Below are positions 53,367 to 62,292 of a stretch of 64,000 nt of DNA, piece by piece (the stretch's first letter is position 1; the number at the start of each line of letters is the position of its first letter). Origin of the DNA: Variovorax guangxiensis (GTDB lineage: Bacteria; Pseudomonadota; Gammaproteobacteria; Burkholderiales; Burkholderiaceae_C); contig NZ_RXFT01000001.1 of assembly GCF_003952165.1 (NCBI RefSeq), positions 682,001 to 746,000 on the forward strand. The letters are read 5' to 3'. Under the pieces are notes generated by a model that made no database searches, was not told the DNA's origin, and worked only from the letters and a program-made list of their open reading frames with translations. Both the position numbers and the translations under genes were made by a program.

Positions 53367-53501
53367 CGGAGTTCCTTAGGGGGCTTGGAAGTAGAACCTT
53401 TGGATCGTACTGCCAGACGAGGGGCTCGGGAGGCCATGGCTGGTTGTTGCAAAGCAACGCATTGCCTTTCAAGCCGAGGGCGCGACCCGGATGGCAAAAA
53501 C

Positions 53502-53536
53502 AAAAAAAGCCCAGGTGCTTTGGGCAACCTGGGCTT
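53502..53536 (-). terminator. Terminator after tRNA-Ser
   Basis: On the minus strand AAGCCCAGGT and ACCTGGGCTT form a perfect 10-bp stem around a ten-base loop, followed by a T-run. It begins 10 bases past the tRNA 3' end. Confidence 0.9.
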
Positions 53537-53546
53537 CTTGTTTCTC

Positions 53547-53637
53547 TGGCGGAGCAGGCGGGATTCGAACCCGCGGAGGGCTATTAACCCTCACACGCTT
53601 TCCAGGCGTGCGACTTAAACCGCTCATCCACCGCTCC
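53547..53637 (-). tRNA. tRNA-Ser (anticodon GGA)
   Basis: A 91-base class II tRNA with a long variable arm. It has acceptor GGAGCGG pairing with CTGCTCC (one G-U), D-arm starting TGGATGAGCGG, an anticodon arm ACGCC...AGCGT with loop CTGGAAA and anticodon GGA. The variable stem is GAGGG...CCCTC. The T-arm is CGGGTTCGAATCCCG, and CCA is encoded. It reads UCC/UCU. Confidence 0.96.
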
Positions 53638-53662
53638 GAAGCCCACGATTGTAGCAGTCAGA

Positions 53663-54607
53663 TCAGCCCTGATTCGCCTGACCTTGCGCCGAAGACTTGC
53701 CGGCCTGCACCATCCGCATCGCCGAAGCGATGAGCGAGGCGGTCTCGGTCATGTTGCTCGGCACGATCAGCGTGGTCTTGGAGTCGGCCGCGACCTTGCC
53801 GTAGGCGTCGACAGCGCGCTCGGCCACCTTGAGCTGCACGGCCTGTTCGCCGCCCGGCTGGCGGATGGCGGCCGCCACCCGCTCGATGGCATCCGCCGTC
53901 GCCGTTGCCACCGCCGTGATGGCCGCTGCCTCACCCTGGGCGTTGTTGATCTGCGCCTGCTTCTCGCCCTCGGAGCGGGCGATGAAGGCCTCGCGCTCGC
54001 CGGTGGCGATATTGATCTGCTCCTGGCGGCGGCCTTCGGATGCTGCGATCAGCGCGCGCTTCTCGCGCTCGGCCGTGATCTGGCGCTGCATCGCCTGCAG
54101 GATCTCCTTGGGTGGCGTCAGGTCCTTGATCTCGTAACGCAGCACCTTCACACCCCAGTTCAGCGCCGCCTCGTCGATCGCCGCCACCACCTGGGCGTTG
54201 ATGACGTCGCGTTCCTCGAAGGTCTTGTCGAGTTCCAGCTTGCCGATCACGCTGCGCAGCGAGGTCTGGGCGAGCTGCGTGACGGCCACGATGTAGTTCG
54301 ACGAGCCATAGCTGGCACGCATCGGGTCGGTCACCTGGAAGTACAGGATGCCGTCGACCTGCAGCTGCGTGTTGTCGCGCGTGATGCAGATCTGGCTGGG
54401 CACGTCGAGCGGGATTTCCTTCAGGCTGTGCTTGTAGGCCACCCGGTCGATGAACGGGATCAGGAAGTTGGGGCCGGGCGTCATCGTGCCGTGGTACTTG
54501 CCCAGCCGCTCGCGGATCCAGGCGTTCTGCTGCGGCACGAACTTGACCGACTGGCTGATGAAGATGATCGCGATGACCAGGATGATGAGGGGTACCGAAA
54601 ATTCCAT
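53663..54607 (-). CDS. SPFH/Band 7 (stomatin/QmcA-like) membrane protein
   Basis: A 314-residue protein with one N-terminal membrane helix (VPLIILVIAIIFISQSVKFV) and an SPFH domain, including NAWIRERLGKYHGTMTPGPN and the conserved VLRYEIKDLTPPKEI. A long Glu/Ala/Arg coiled coil (QRQITAEREKRALIAASEGR onward) and a C-terminal end follow. It resembles QmcA/YbbK and eukaryotic stomatin, which form oligomeric membrane microdomains and modulate membrane proteases. It follows the NfeD gene by 35 bases, the usual partner. Confidence 0.94.
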   Translation of the reverse strand: MEFSVPLIILVIAIIFISQSVKFVPQQNAWIRERLGKYHGTMTPGPNFLIPFIDRVAYKHSLKEIPLDVPSQICITRDNTQLQVDGILYFQVTDPMRASYGSSNYIVAVTQLAQTSLRSVIGKLELDKTFEERDVINAQVVAAIDEAALNWGVKVLRYEIKDLTPPKEILQAMQRQITAEREKRALIAASEGRRQEQINIATGEREAFIARSEGEKQAQINNAQGEAAAITAVATATADAIERVAAAIRQPGGEQAVQLKVAERAVDAYGKVAADSKTTLIVPSNMTETASLIASAMRMVQAGKSSAQGQANQG

Positions 54608-54642
54608 GGTGCGCTTCCTTTTTCTATGTACGGACTGACTGA

Positions 54643-55068
54643 CTAAACCTTGTCGACCACCAGCCGGCTGCCGACCACCTCGACCACGCGATGCTCGCCG
54701 GTGGAAGGCGTACGCCCCGCACGCTGGACCACCGTCCACTGAGCGCCCCGGTAGCGCACAGTCGCCGTGCCGTCGGCGTTCCAGGCATCGACCTGCACGC
54801 TCTCGCCGATGTCGAGGTTCACGTCGCGGTTGGCTTCGGTGGGAGGGGCAGGGGGGCGCCTGCGCTGGATCGTGTACCAGACCAGTACAGCCCCCACGCC
54901 GATGACGGCCGCCACGATCAGCTGAGTGACGGTGCCGAAGCCCAGGTGCGCGGAGATCGCCGCAGCCGCGAAGCCCGCCGCCAGCAGCAGGAGATAGACG
55001 GTGCCCGAGAGCAGCTCGAGCACGATGGCCGCCCCCGCGATCAGCCACCAGACAGTGGAATTTGCCAT
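54643..55068 (-). CDS. NfeD family membrane protein
   Basis: A 141-residue NfeD-short (YbbJ-like) protein. Two or three helices lie at the start (STVWWLIAGAAIVLELLSGT, then the GTVTQLIVAAVIGVGAVLVW region). A C-terminal OB-fold domain follows, with NLDIGESVQVDAWNADGTAT, VRYRGAQWTVV and GEHRVVEVVGSRLVV. NfeD and SPFH proteins are encoded together and interact in membrane microdomains. The ATG gives MANSTVWW. An in-frame upstream extension is rejected. Confidence 0.92.
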   Translation of the reverse strand: MANSTVWWLIAGAAIVLELLSGTVYLLLLAAGFAAAAISAHLGFGTVTQLIVAAVIGVGAVLVWYTIQRRRPPAPPTEANRDVNLDIGESVQVDAWNADGTATVRYRGAQWTVVQRAGRTPSTGEHRVVEVVGSRLVVDKV

Positions 55069-55298
55069 GTCGACTCCTCGTTTTTTGCTTGTTCGATGCG
55101 CGCCATTCTGAGGCATCCGATCCAAGCGCTTGTCCTACGTAGGGATACTGGGCAGCAAAGGGAAAAACCGGTCTTGTCCGACGGCACCGGATGTCTTGCG
55201 CGAAGCTGACCGGATCCGTCATCCGAATTCCGTACACTTCGCGCCTCGCTACATTGCCCTGTGTGTCCTTTCCAGCCTGACCGTCCGGAGCCCCGCTC

Positions 55299-57605
55299 AT
55301 GAAATTCCGCTTTCCCATCGTCATCATCGACGAGGACTTCCGCTCCGAAAACACTTCGGGCCTCGGCATCCGCGCTCTCGCGCAGGCCATCGAGACGGAA
55401 GGTTTCGAGGTGCTGGGCGTCACCAGCTACGGCGACCTGAGCCAGTTCGCCCAGCAGCAAAGCCGCGCCAGCGCCTTCATCCTGTCGATCGACGACGAGG
55501 AGTTCACCATCGGCCCCGACCTCGACCCGGCCGTGCTGAACCTGCGCACCTTCATCGGCGAAGTGCGGCGCAAGAACGCCGACGTGCCGATCTACATCTA
55601 CGGCGAGACCAAGACCTCGCGGCACCTGCCCAACGACATCCTGCGCGAGCTGCATGGCTTCATCCACATGTTCGAGGACACCCCCGAGTTCGTGGCGCGC
55701 CACATCATCCGCGAGGCCAAGAGCTACCTCGAGAGCGTGCAGCCGCCGTTCTTCAAGGCGCTGATCGACTACGCCGAAGACGGCTCCTACTCGTGGCACT
55801 GCCCGGGCCATTCGGGCGGCGTGGCCTTCTTGAAAAGCCCCGTGGGCCAGATGTTCCACCAGTTCTTCGGCGAGAACATGCTGCGCGCCGACGTCTGCAA
55901 CGCCGTGGAAGAGCTGGGCCAGCTGCTCGACCACACGGGCCCTGTGGCGGCCAGCGAGCGCAACGCGGCGCGCATCTTCAACGCCGACCACTGCTTCTTC
56001 GTGACCAACGGCACCAGCACCAGCAACAAGATGGTGTGGCACCACACGGTGGCGCCGGGCGATGTGGTGGTGGTCGACCGCAACTGCCACAAGTCGATCC
56101 TGCACGCGATCATCATGACCGGCGCGATTCCGGTGTTCATGAAGCCCACGCGCAACCACTTCGGCATCATCGGCCCCATTCCCAAGAGCGAGTTCGAGCA
56201 GAGCGCCATCAAGGCCAAGATCAAGGCCAACCCCCTCCTGGCCGACGTGGACGCCGACAAGGTCAAGCCGCGCGTGATGACGCTCACGCAGTCGACCTAC
56301 GACGGCGTCATCTACAACACCGAAACCATCAAGAACATGCTCGACGGCTACGTCGACACGCTGCACTTCGACGAGGCATGGCTGCCGCACGCGGCCTTCC
56401 ACCCGTTCTATGGCGCCTACCACGCGATGGGCAAGCGCCGGGTGCGTCCGAAGGAGTCGCTGGTGTTCGCCACGCAGTCCACCCACAAGCTGCTGGCCGG
56501 CATCAGCCAGGCCAGCCATGTGCTGGTGCAGGACTCGCAGAACCGCCAGCTCGACCGCGACCTCTTCAACGAGGCCTATCTGATGCACTCGTCGACCAGC
56601 CCGCAGTACGCGATCATCGCGAGCTGCGACGTGGCCGCCGCCATGATGGAGCCGCCCGGCGGTACCGCGCTGGTGGAAGAGAGCATCCTCGAGGCGCTGG
56701 ACTTCCGCCGCGCCATGCGCAAGGTCGAGGAGGAGTTCGGCAAGGACGAGTGGTGGTTCAAGGTCTGGGGCCCCGAGAAGCTCGTCGAAGAGGGCATCGG
56801 CCGTGCCGAAGACTGGATCATGCACGGCGAGAAGAACGGCCAGCAGAAGACCGGCAAGGGCAAGAACTCGTCGCGCAACTGGCACGGCTTCGGCGAACTG
56901 GCCGACGGCTTCAACATGCTCGACCCGATCAAGTCGACCATCGTCACGCCGGGCCTGGACCTCGAAGGCAACTTTGCCGAGACCGGTATCCCGGCCAGCG
57001 TCGTGACCAAGTTCCTCGCCGAGCACGGCGTGATCGTCGAGAAGACCGGCCTCTACAGCTTCTTCATCATGTTCACCATCGGCATCACCAAGGGCCGCTG
57101 GAACACGCTGCTGACTGCGCTGCAGCAGTTCAAGGACGACTACGCGCGCAACCAGCCGATGTGGCGCATCATGCCGGAGTTCTGCCAGCAGCACCCCGGC
57201 TACGAACGCCTGGGCCTGCGCGACCTGTGCCAGCACATCCACCAGCTGTACGCGCGCTACGACGTGGCCCGCCTCACGACCGAGATGTACCTGAGCGACC
57301 TGACGCCGGCCATGAAGCCCAGCGATGCCTTCGCCCACATCGCCCACCGCAAGACCGAGCGCGTGGAGATCGACGACCTCGAGGGCCGCATCACCACCAG
57401 CCTGATCACGCCGTATCCGCCGGGCATTCCGCTGCTGATCCCGGGCGAGGTGTTCAACAAGAAGATCGTCGACTACCTCAAGTTCTCGCGCGAGTTCAAC
57501 ACGCAGTGCCCGGGCTTCGAGACCGACATCCACGGCCTGGTGGCGCGCGTCGACGAGACGGGCAAGAAGCGCTACTACGCGGACTGCGTCAAGGAATCCA
57601 GGTAA
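55299..57605 (+). CDS. Orn/Lys/Arg decarboxylase (PLP, fold type I, with wing domain)
   Basis: A 768-residue inducible-type amino acid decarboxylase. The N-terminal receiver-like wing domain (IVIIDEDFRSENTSGLGIRA) spans about residues 1-130. The PLP core has WHCPGHSGG, TNGTSTSNKMVWHH, the cofactor Asp in HFDEAWLPHAAFHP and the Schiff-base lysine in TQSTHKLLAG (Lys397). A C-terminal domain with PYPPGIPLLIPGE follows. Size and motifs match the AdiA/LdcC/SpeC group. Substrate (arginine, lysine or ornithine) is not decidable by eye. No antiporter gene is adjacent, which argues against a simple acid-resistance operon. Confidence 0.9.
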   Translation: MKFRFPIVIIDEDFRSENTSGLGIRALAQAIETEGFEVLGVTSYGDLSQFAQQQSRASAFILSIDDEEFTIGPDLDPAVLNLRTFIGEVRRKNADVPIYIYGETKTSRHLPNDILRELHGFIHMFEDTPEFVARHIIREAKSYLESVQPPFFKALIDYAEDGSYSWHCPGHSGGVAFLKSPVGQMFHQFFGENMLRADVCNAVEELGQLLDHTGPVAASERNAARIFNADHCFFVTNGTSTSNKMVWHHTVAPGDVVVVDRNCHKSILHAIIMTGAIPVFMKPTRNHFGIIGPIPKSEFEQSAIKAKIKANPLLADVDADKVKPRVMTLTQSTYDGVIYNTETIKNMLDGYVDTLHFDEAWLPHAAFHPFYGAYHAMGKRRVRPKESLVFATQSTHKLLAGISQASHVLVQDSQNRQLDRDLFNEAYLMHSSTSPQYAIIASCDVAAAMMEPPGGTALVEESILEALDFRRAMRKVEEEFGKDEWWFKVWGPEKLVEEGIGRAEDWIMHGEKNGQQKTGKGKNSSRNWHGFGELADGFNMLDPIKSTIVTPGLDLEGNFAETGIPASVVTKFLAEHGVIVEKTGLYSFFIMFTIGITKGRWNTLLTALQQFKDDYARNQPMWRIMPEFCQQHPGYERLGLRDLCQHIHQLYARYDVARLTTEMYLSDLTPAMKPSDAFAHIAHRKTERVEIDDLEGRITTSLITPYPPGIPLLIPGEVFNKKIVDYLKFSREFNTQCPGFETDIHGLVARVDETGKKRYYADCVKESR

Positions 57606-57625
57606 GGGGCGAGAGGGCTGATCAG

Positions 57626-57661
57626 GGCTGATTGGCCAGCCCAGCAGCCGGCCAATCAGCC
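57626..57661. terminator. Perfect 12-bp inverted repeat at the decarboxylase/ligase convergent end
   Basis: GGCTGATTGGCC and GGCCAATCAGCC are exact inverted copies around a 12-base loop. The right arm covers the stop codon of the convergent ligase gene. No U-run follows on either strand, so it is a probable but atypical bidirectional terminator. Confidence 0.6.
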
Positions 57662-58498
57662 TTCGCGCACCCGCATGAAGCGTGCGAAGCGGGGCAGGCC
57701 CTTGGCGGTCAGGCCGTTGTAGCGGTAGGTCACCCAGGTGCCGATGGCGGGCGGGTTCTCTCGCTCGGCATCGGTCAGGCCGGTGCCGAGCCTGAAGCGT
57801 TTGCCTTCGGGCGTCTCGACCACCAGCGCGCCCAGCCGGGTGCTGTGCCTGCCCTTGCCGGGCAGGTGCTCGATCACTCGGGCTTCGGCGTCCTCGTAGG
57901 GCTTGACCTTGAGCAGGTCGTTGCCACGTTCGCCCTTGTAGAGCGAAGCCCCGCGGTGGAGCATCAGGCCTTCGCCGCCCATCTTCACCGTCTTGTCGAG
58001 CAGCGCCTGCAGGGCTTCGTGCGTGGTGGCGCGCTCCTGTGGCACGGGCACGACCCACGGTGCGTCAGTGATCGGCAGCAACTTGCGCAGGGCAGCCAGC
58101 CGCGTCGTGAAGTCGCCGGGCTGCGCAGGCAGGTCGAAGACCATGTAGCGCATCTCGTGCCAGGCGATGTCGTTAGGCGTCTGGTTGCGTGCGGTCGACA
58201 CCGCGTGCGCGAACCGGCCCCGGCCGGCCCAGAGCTCGCCGTCGAGCGGCTGCTTCGGCAGTGGAGTGGTGAACCATGCCGGGGCGACGATGCGTTCGCC
58301 GCCGCGCGTCCAGAGCTGCCTGCCGTCCCAGAAGGCGCGTACGCCGTCGTACTTCTCGCTGACCCAGTAGTCCGCCAGCGACATGTCCCGGCGGTAGGTC
58401 TCGGCCAACATCAGCGGCGGCGCGGGCTCGCGCGCGAGCGCGGCCGGCGCGATGGCCAGGCCGAAAGCGGCGAGCAGCAGGGAACGGCGGTTCAACAC
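57656..58498 (-). CDS. ligE: Exported ATP-dependent DNA ligase (LigE type)
   Basis: A 280-residue minimal ATP-dependent DNA ligase with an N-terminal signal peptide (NRRSLLLAAFGLAIAPAALA), which also holds a twin arginine. The nucleotidyltransferase core has the adenylation motif SEKYDGVRAFWDG (nucleophile Lys49), LDGELWAGRG, MVFDLPA, GGEGLMLHRG and LLKVKPYED. A C-terminal OB fold follows (GTWVTYRYNGLTAKGLPRFA). There are no extra DNA-binding domains, as in Lig E enzymes, which are thought to act on DNA in the periplasm or outside the cell, perhaps in uptake or biofilm DNA. Confidence 0.9.
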   Translation of the reverse strand: MLNRRSLLLAAFGLAIAPAALAREPAPPLMLAETYRRDMSLADYWVSEKYDGVRAFWDGRQLWTRGGERIVAPAWFTTPLPKQPLDGELWAGRGRFAHAVSTARNQTPNDIAWHEMRYMVFDLPAQPGDFTTRLAALRKLLPITDAPWVVPVPQERATTHEALQALLDKTVKMGGEGLMLHRGASLYKGERGNDLLKVKPYEDAEARVIEHLPGKGRHSTRLGALVVETPEGKRFRLGTGLTDAERENPPAIGTWVTYRYNGLTAKGLPRFARFMRVREG

Positions 58499-58517
58499 GA
58501 TGCTATGAAATAGAGAG

Positions 58518-58545
58518 CAAAAAAAGCAAGGCCGCTTGCGCGGCC
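58518..58545 (-). terminator. Terminator after fabI
   Basis: On the minus strand GGCCGC-GCAA-GCGGCC is followed by TTGC and a run of seven T. It lies 24 bases past the fabI stop and is a clear intrinsic terminator, placed just before the ligase gene start. Confidence 0.88.
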
Positions 58546-58568
58546 CGTCTTTGTGGGCGTTGGGCGGG

Positions 58569-59351
58569 CTACTCGGCCATGCCGCCGACCACGTTGCTGA
58601 AGCCGCCGTCCACGTAGGTGATCTCGGCGGTCACGCCGCTGGCCAGGTCGCTCAGCAGGAAGGCGGCGACGTTGCCCACTTCCTCGATGGTCACGTTGCG
58701 CCGGATCGGCGATGCGTCGGCCACGGCCGCCAGCATCTTGCCGAAGCCCTTGATGCCGCTGGCCGCCAGCGTCTTGATCGGGCCCGCGCTGATGCCGTTG
58801 ACGCGCATGCCCTTCGGGCCCAGCGAGGCGGCCGTGTAGCGCACCGAGGCTTCGAGCGAAGCCTTGGCCAAGCCCATGGTGTTGTAGTTGGGCAGCGCGC
58901 GCTCGGCACCCAGGTAGGTCAGCGTGAGCAGGGCCGACTTGTCGTTGAGGTAGGGCAGGGCCGCCTTGGCCATGGCCGGGAAACTGTAGGCGCTGATGTC
59001 GTGCGCGACCTTGAAGCCCTCGCGCGAGAGCCCGTCGAGGAAGTCGCCCGCGATGGATTCGCGCGGCGCGAAGCCGATGCTGTGCACGAAGCCGTCGAAC
59101 TTGGGCCAGGTTTGGGCGAGGTCGGCGAAGAGCTTGTCGATCTGGGCGTCGTCGCTCACGTCGCAGTCGAAAATCAGCTTCGAGCCGAAGTCTGCGGCAT
59201 ATTCGGTGATACGGTCCTTGAATCGCTCGCCGACGTAGCTGAAGGCGAGCTCCGCGCCCTGGTCGTGACAGGCCTTGGCAATGCCATAAGCAATGGAGCG
59301 ATTGCTCAGTACACCGGTGATCAGCAGTTTCTTGCCCGAAAGAAAGCCCAT
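58569..59351 (-). CDS. fabI: Enoyl-[acyl-carrier-protein] reductase (NADH)
   Basis: A 260-residue short-chain dehydrogenase that performs the last reduction in fatty-acid elongation; it is the target of triclosan and isoniazid-type drugs in other species. It starts [20 protein letters not shown] with the nucleotide loop. The catalytic residues are in [20 protein letters not shown] (Tyr and Lys spaced as in FabI), and [18 protein letters not shown] follows. Length is normal. It has its own terminator and is divergent from yejA with only 37 bases between the start codons. Confidence 0.97.
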   Translation of the reverse strand: MGFLSGKKLLITGVLSNRSIAYGIAKACHDQGAELAFSYVGERFKDRITEYAADFGSKLIFDCDVSDDAQIDKLFADLAQTWPKFDGFVHSIGFAPRESIAGDFLDGLSREGFKVAHDISAYSFPAMAKAALPYLNDKSALLTLTYLGAERALPNYNTMGLAKASLEASVRYTAASLGPKGMRVNGISAGPIKTLAASGIKGFGKMLAAVADASPIRRNVTIEEVGNVAAFLLSDLASGVTAEITYVDGGFSNVVGGMAE

Positions 59352-59388
59352 GGGGTTGCCTTGTGAAAATCTTGGGCAGAATTCTCGC

Positions 59389-61221
59389 ATGCGAGGTTGG
59401 CTGCTTCTGACGATGGCTCTCTTGGCGTCCACCTCGTGGGCGGCACACGGTCTGGGCATGGGTTACGAGCCCAAGTACCCGGCGTCCTTCAAGAATTTCG
59501 ACTACGTGAACCCCGACGCCCCCAAGGGCGGCGACCTGGTCCTGTCGTCCAGCGGGAGCTTCGACAAGCTCAATCCGTTCACGCTCAGGGGTGTGCCGCC
59601 GGTGGGCATGGGCTACAGCTCCAACGGTTTCGTGTTTTCCGAGTACGGCCTGGTCTTCGACTCGCTGATGACGCCCAGCGAGGATGAACCCTTCTCCAAC
59701 TACGGCCTGCTCGCCGAGGACGTTCAGCTGGCGCCGGACCGCCTGAGCGTCACCTTCCGCCTGAACCCGAAAGCGAAATTCTCCGACGGTTCCCCGGTGC
59801 TCGCGAAGGACGTGAAGTACTCCTTCGACACCCTGATGAGCAAGCAGGCCGGCCCGACCTTCCGCTCCTACTGGGTGGACATCAAGGACGCCGTGGTGGT
59901 CGGGGAGCGCACGATCCGCTTCGATTTCAAGCGCCAGAACTCCGAGTTGCACATGATCATCGGCCAGTTGCCGGTGTTCTCCAGCGCCTGGGGCAAGGGC
60001 AAGCCCTTCGACCAGATCGTGAGCGAGCCGCCGATCGCCAGCGGGCCCTACGTGGTGGACAAGGTCGATTTCGGCAAGTACATCTCGTACCGCCGGCGGA
60101 CGGACTACTGGGCCGCCGATCTGCCGGTGCGCAAGGGCATGTTTAATTTCGGCTCGGTGTCCTACCAGTACTTCAAGGACAAGCTCGGCGAGGAAGAGTC
60201 GCTCAAGGCCGGCTCGCTCGATGCGATGGAAGAGGGCTCGATCATCGCCTGGGTGCGTCGCTACAAGGGTCGCCGCTTCGACTCCGGCGAGCTGATCAAG
60301 GAAGAGATCTCGCACCGCCGCTTCACCGGCATGCAGGGCTTGGTGCCCAACCTGCGGCAGCCCCGCTTCCAGGACATGCGCGTGCGTCAGGCACTCGCGC
60401 TGGCCTTCGACTTCGACTGGCTCAACCAGCATCTGTTCTATGGGCGCCGGGCGCGCACCACGAGCTACTTCCAGAACAGCGACGACCTGATGGCGCAGCC
60501 CGAGGTCACTCCGGAAGAGCAGGCGCTCATGGATCACCTGAAAAACAGGCAGCGCTACATCGACAACACCAGGGGCGAGCTGCCGCGCCCGGCCGCAAGC
60601 GGAGACACGGCCGAGGGCCTGCGCCGCAACCTCGTGCGCGCGCAGGAACTGCTGCGGGAGGCGGGCTGGACCTACAGGAACGGCGCCCTGCGCGACAAGG
60701 ACGGCACGCCCTTCGTCATCAACTTCGACATCGCGGATCGAAGCTCGGGCGTGGTGCTCGCGCCTTACGCGCGCAACCTCGCCAAGCTCGGGATCACGCT
60801 CGACTACCGCCTTCGCGATCCGAGCCTGCTGAAGAAGAAGCAGGACGACCTCGAGTTCGACATGGCCATCAACATCGCCGGTGGCTCGTCGAGCCCGGGC
60901 AACGAGCTCTTCGACGACTTCGGCTCCAAGTCGGCCAACGAGAAGGGCAGCCAAAACCTTGGCGGCATCAGCGATCCGGTGATCGATGAGATCCTGGAGG
61001 TGATCGTCAACTCCCCCGACCGCAAGTCGCTTGCCGCTGGCGCGCGCTTGCTGGACCGTTACTTGCTCCACCAGAACTACGTGATCCCGATGTACTACGG
61101 CAAGCAGTATTTCATTGCCCACAAGCGCAAGCTGCGCCGGCCGGAGGCCCCGCTGCCGCAGCGCCTGCTCGCCGGCTCGGCGATGCTGACGATGTGGTGG
61201 ATCGACCCCGCCGCGAAGTAG
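59389..61221 (+). CDS. yejA: Oligopeptide-type ABC transporter substrate-binding protein (YejA)
   Basis: A 610-residue family 5 (SBP_bac_5) periplasmic binding protein. The signal peptide is [20 protein letters not shown]. Domain markers are [20 protein letters not shown], the [19 protein letters not shown] region and [15 protein letters not shown]. The length and the following yejB, yejE and yejF identify the YejABEF system, which imports peptides including microcin C in E. coli. The ATG chosen gives a good signal. An upstream in-frame extension overlaps fabI and is rejected. Confidence 0.93.
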   Translation: MRGWLLLTMALLASTSWAAHGLGMGYEPKYPASFKNFDYVNPDAPKGGDLVLSSSGSFDKLNPFTLRGVPPVGMGYSSNGFVFSEYGLVFDSLMTPSEDEPFSNYGLLAEDVQLAPDRLSVTFRLNPKAKFSDGSPVLAKDVKYSFDTLMSKQAGPTFRSYWVDIKDAVVVGERTIRFDFKRQNSELHMIIGQLPVFSSAWGKGKPFDQIVSEPPIASGPYVVDKVDFGKYISYRRRTDYWAADLPVRKGMFNFGSVSYQYFKDKLGEEESLKAGSLDAMEEGSIIAWVRRYKGRRFDSGELIKEEISHRRFTGMQGLVPNLRQPRFQDMRVRQALALAFDFDWLNQHLFYGRRARTTSYFQNSDDLMAQPEVTPEEQALMDHLKNRQRYIDNTRGELPRPAASGDTAEGLRRNLVRAQELLREAGWTYRNGALRDKDGTPFVINFDIADRSSGVVLAPYARNLAKLGITLDYRLRDPSLLKKKQDDLEFDMAINIAGGSSSPGNELFDDFGSKSANEKGSQNLGGISDPVIDEILEVIVNSPDRKSLAAGARLLDRYLLHQNYVIPMYYGKQYFIAHKRKLRRPEAPLPQRLLAGSAMLTMWWIDPAAK

Positions 61222-61278
61222 CCGGGCGGACGGACCAGCAACCCATAAGCAAACCGAGACACGAGCAGACCAGACCGC

Positions 61279-62292
61279 ATGGCCGCCTACCTCCTCAGAC
61301 GCCTTCTGCTGATCATTCCGACGCTGTTCGGGGTGCTGCTGATCAATTTCATCATTGTCCAGTTCGTTCCGGGCGGCCCCGCCGAGCAACTGCTGTCGCA
61401 GCTGACGAACAAGGAGAACCGCATCTCCGGCGGTCCCGCCGGGCGCGCCCTCGATGCCAGGCAGGTGGCGGAAATCAAGGCGCTCTATGGCTTCGACAAA
61501 CCGGCGCCGGAGCGTTTCTGGCAGATGCTCAAGCAGTTCGCCAGCTTCGACCTGGGCAAGAGCTTCTTCCAGAGCAAGGACGTATGGCAGCTCATCAAGG
61601 AGAAGCTGCCAGTCTCCATCAGCCTCGGGCTCTGGACCTTCTTCATCAGCTACCTCATAGCGGTGCCGCTCGGCGTGGCAAAGGCGGTGCGCGCCGGTTC
61701 GCGCTTCGACTTCCTGACCACGCTTCTGGTGCTGGTCGGCTATGCCATTCCGGGCTTCGTGCTGGGCGTGGCGCTGCTGGTGATCTTCGGAGGCCAGCTC
61801 CAGTGGTTCCCGTTGCGCGGGCTGACCTCGCCGAACTGGGAGTCGCTGAGCTGGGGCGCGCGAATCGTCGATTACCTGTGGCATATCACGCTGCCGGTCA
61901 CGGCGATGGTGCTCGGCAGCTTCGCGATCACCGCGATGCTCACCAAGAATTCCTTCCTGGAGGAAATCCGCAAGCAGTACGTGCTGACGGCGCGCGCAAA
62001 GGGGCTGGCCGAGCGCCAGGTCCTGTGGAAGCACGTGCTGCGCAATGCGCTGATTCCGATCATCACTGGCTTCCCGGCGGCGTTCATCGGCGCCTTCTTT
62101 GCGGGTGCGCTCCTGATCGAGACGCTGTTCTCGCTCGACGGCATGGGCCTTCTGAGCTACGAGAGCGTTCTGCGGCGCGACTACCCGGTGTTCCTGGGCA
62201 CGCTCTATCTGTTCACGCTGATCGGACTGGTGACCAAGCTCATCTCCGATCTCTGCTACGTCTGGGTCGATCCGAGGGTGAAGTTTGACTGA
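61279..62292 (+). CDS. yejB: Peptide ABC transporter permease (YejB)
   Basis: A 337-residue inner-membrane permease of the DppB type. The first helix is MAAYLLRRLLLIIPTLFGVL, with the conserved IVQFVPGGPAEQLL after it. The EAA loop is RKQYVLTARAKGLAERQVLW. The C-terminal helix ends WVDPRVKFD. An insertion between the first helix and the transport core is normal for YejB. It overlaps yejE by eight bases. Confidence 0.94.
   Translation: MAAYLLRRLLLIIPTLFGVLLINFIIVQFVPGGPAEQLLSQLTNKENRISGGPAGRALDARQVAEIKALYGFDKPAPERFWQMLKQFASFDLGKSFFQSKDVWQLIKEKLPVSISLGLWTFFISYLIAVPLGVAKAVRAGSRFDFLTTLLVLVGYAIPGFVLGVALLVIFGGQLQWFPLRGLTSPNWESLSWGARIVDYLWHITLPVTAMVLGSFAITAMLTKNSFLEEIRKQYVLTARAKGLAERQVLWKHVLRNALIPIITGFPAAFIGAFFAGALLIETLFSLDGMGLLSYESVLRRDYPVFLGTLYLFTLIGLVTKLISDLCYVWVDPRVKFD

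Noticed and set aside
53547..53637. tRNA-Ser as an integration site for a mobile element
   Set aside because: No integrase, no direct repeat of the tRNA 3' end in the window, and flanking genes are normal chromosomal ones.
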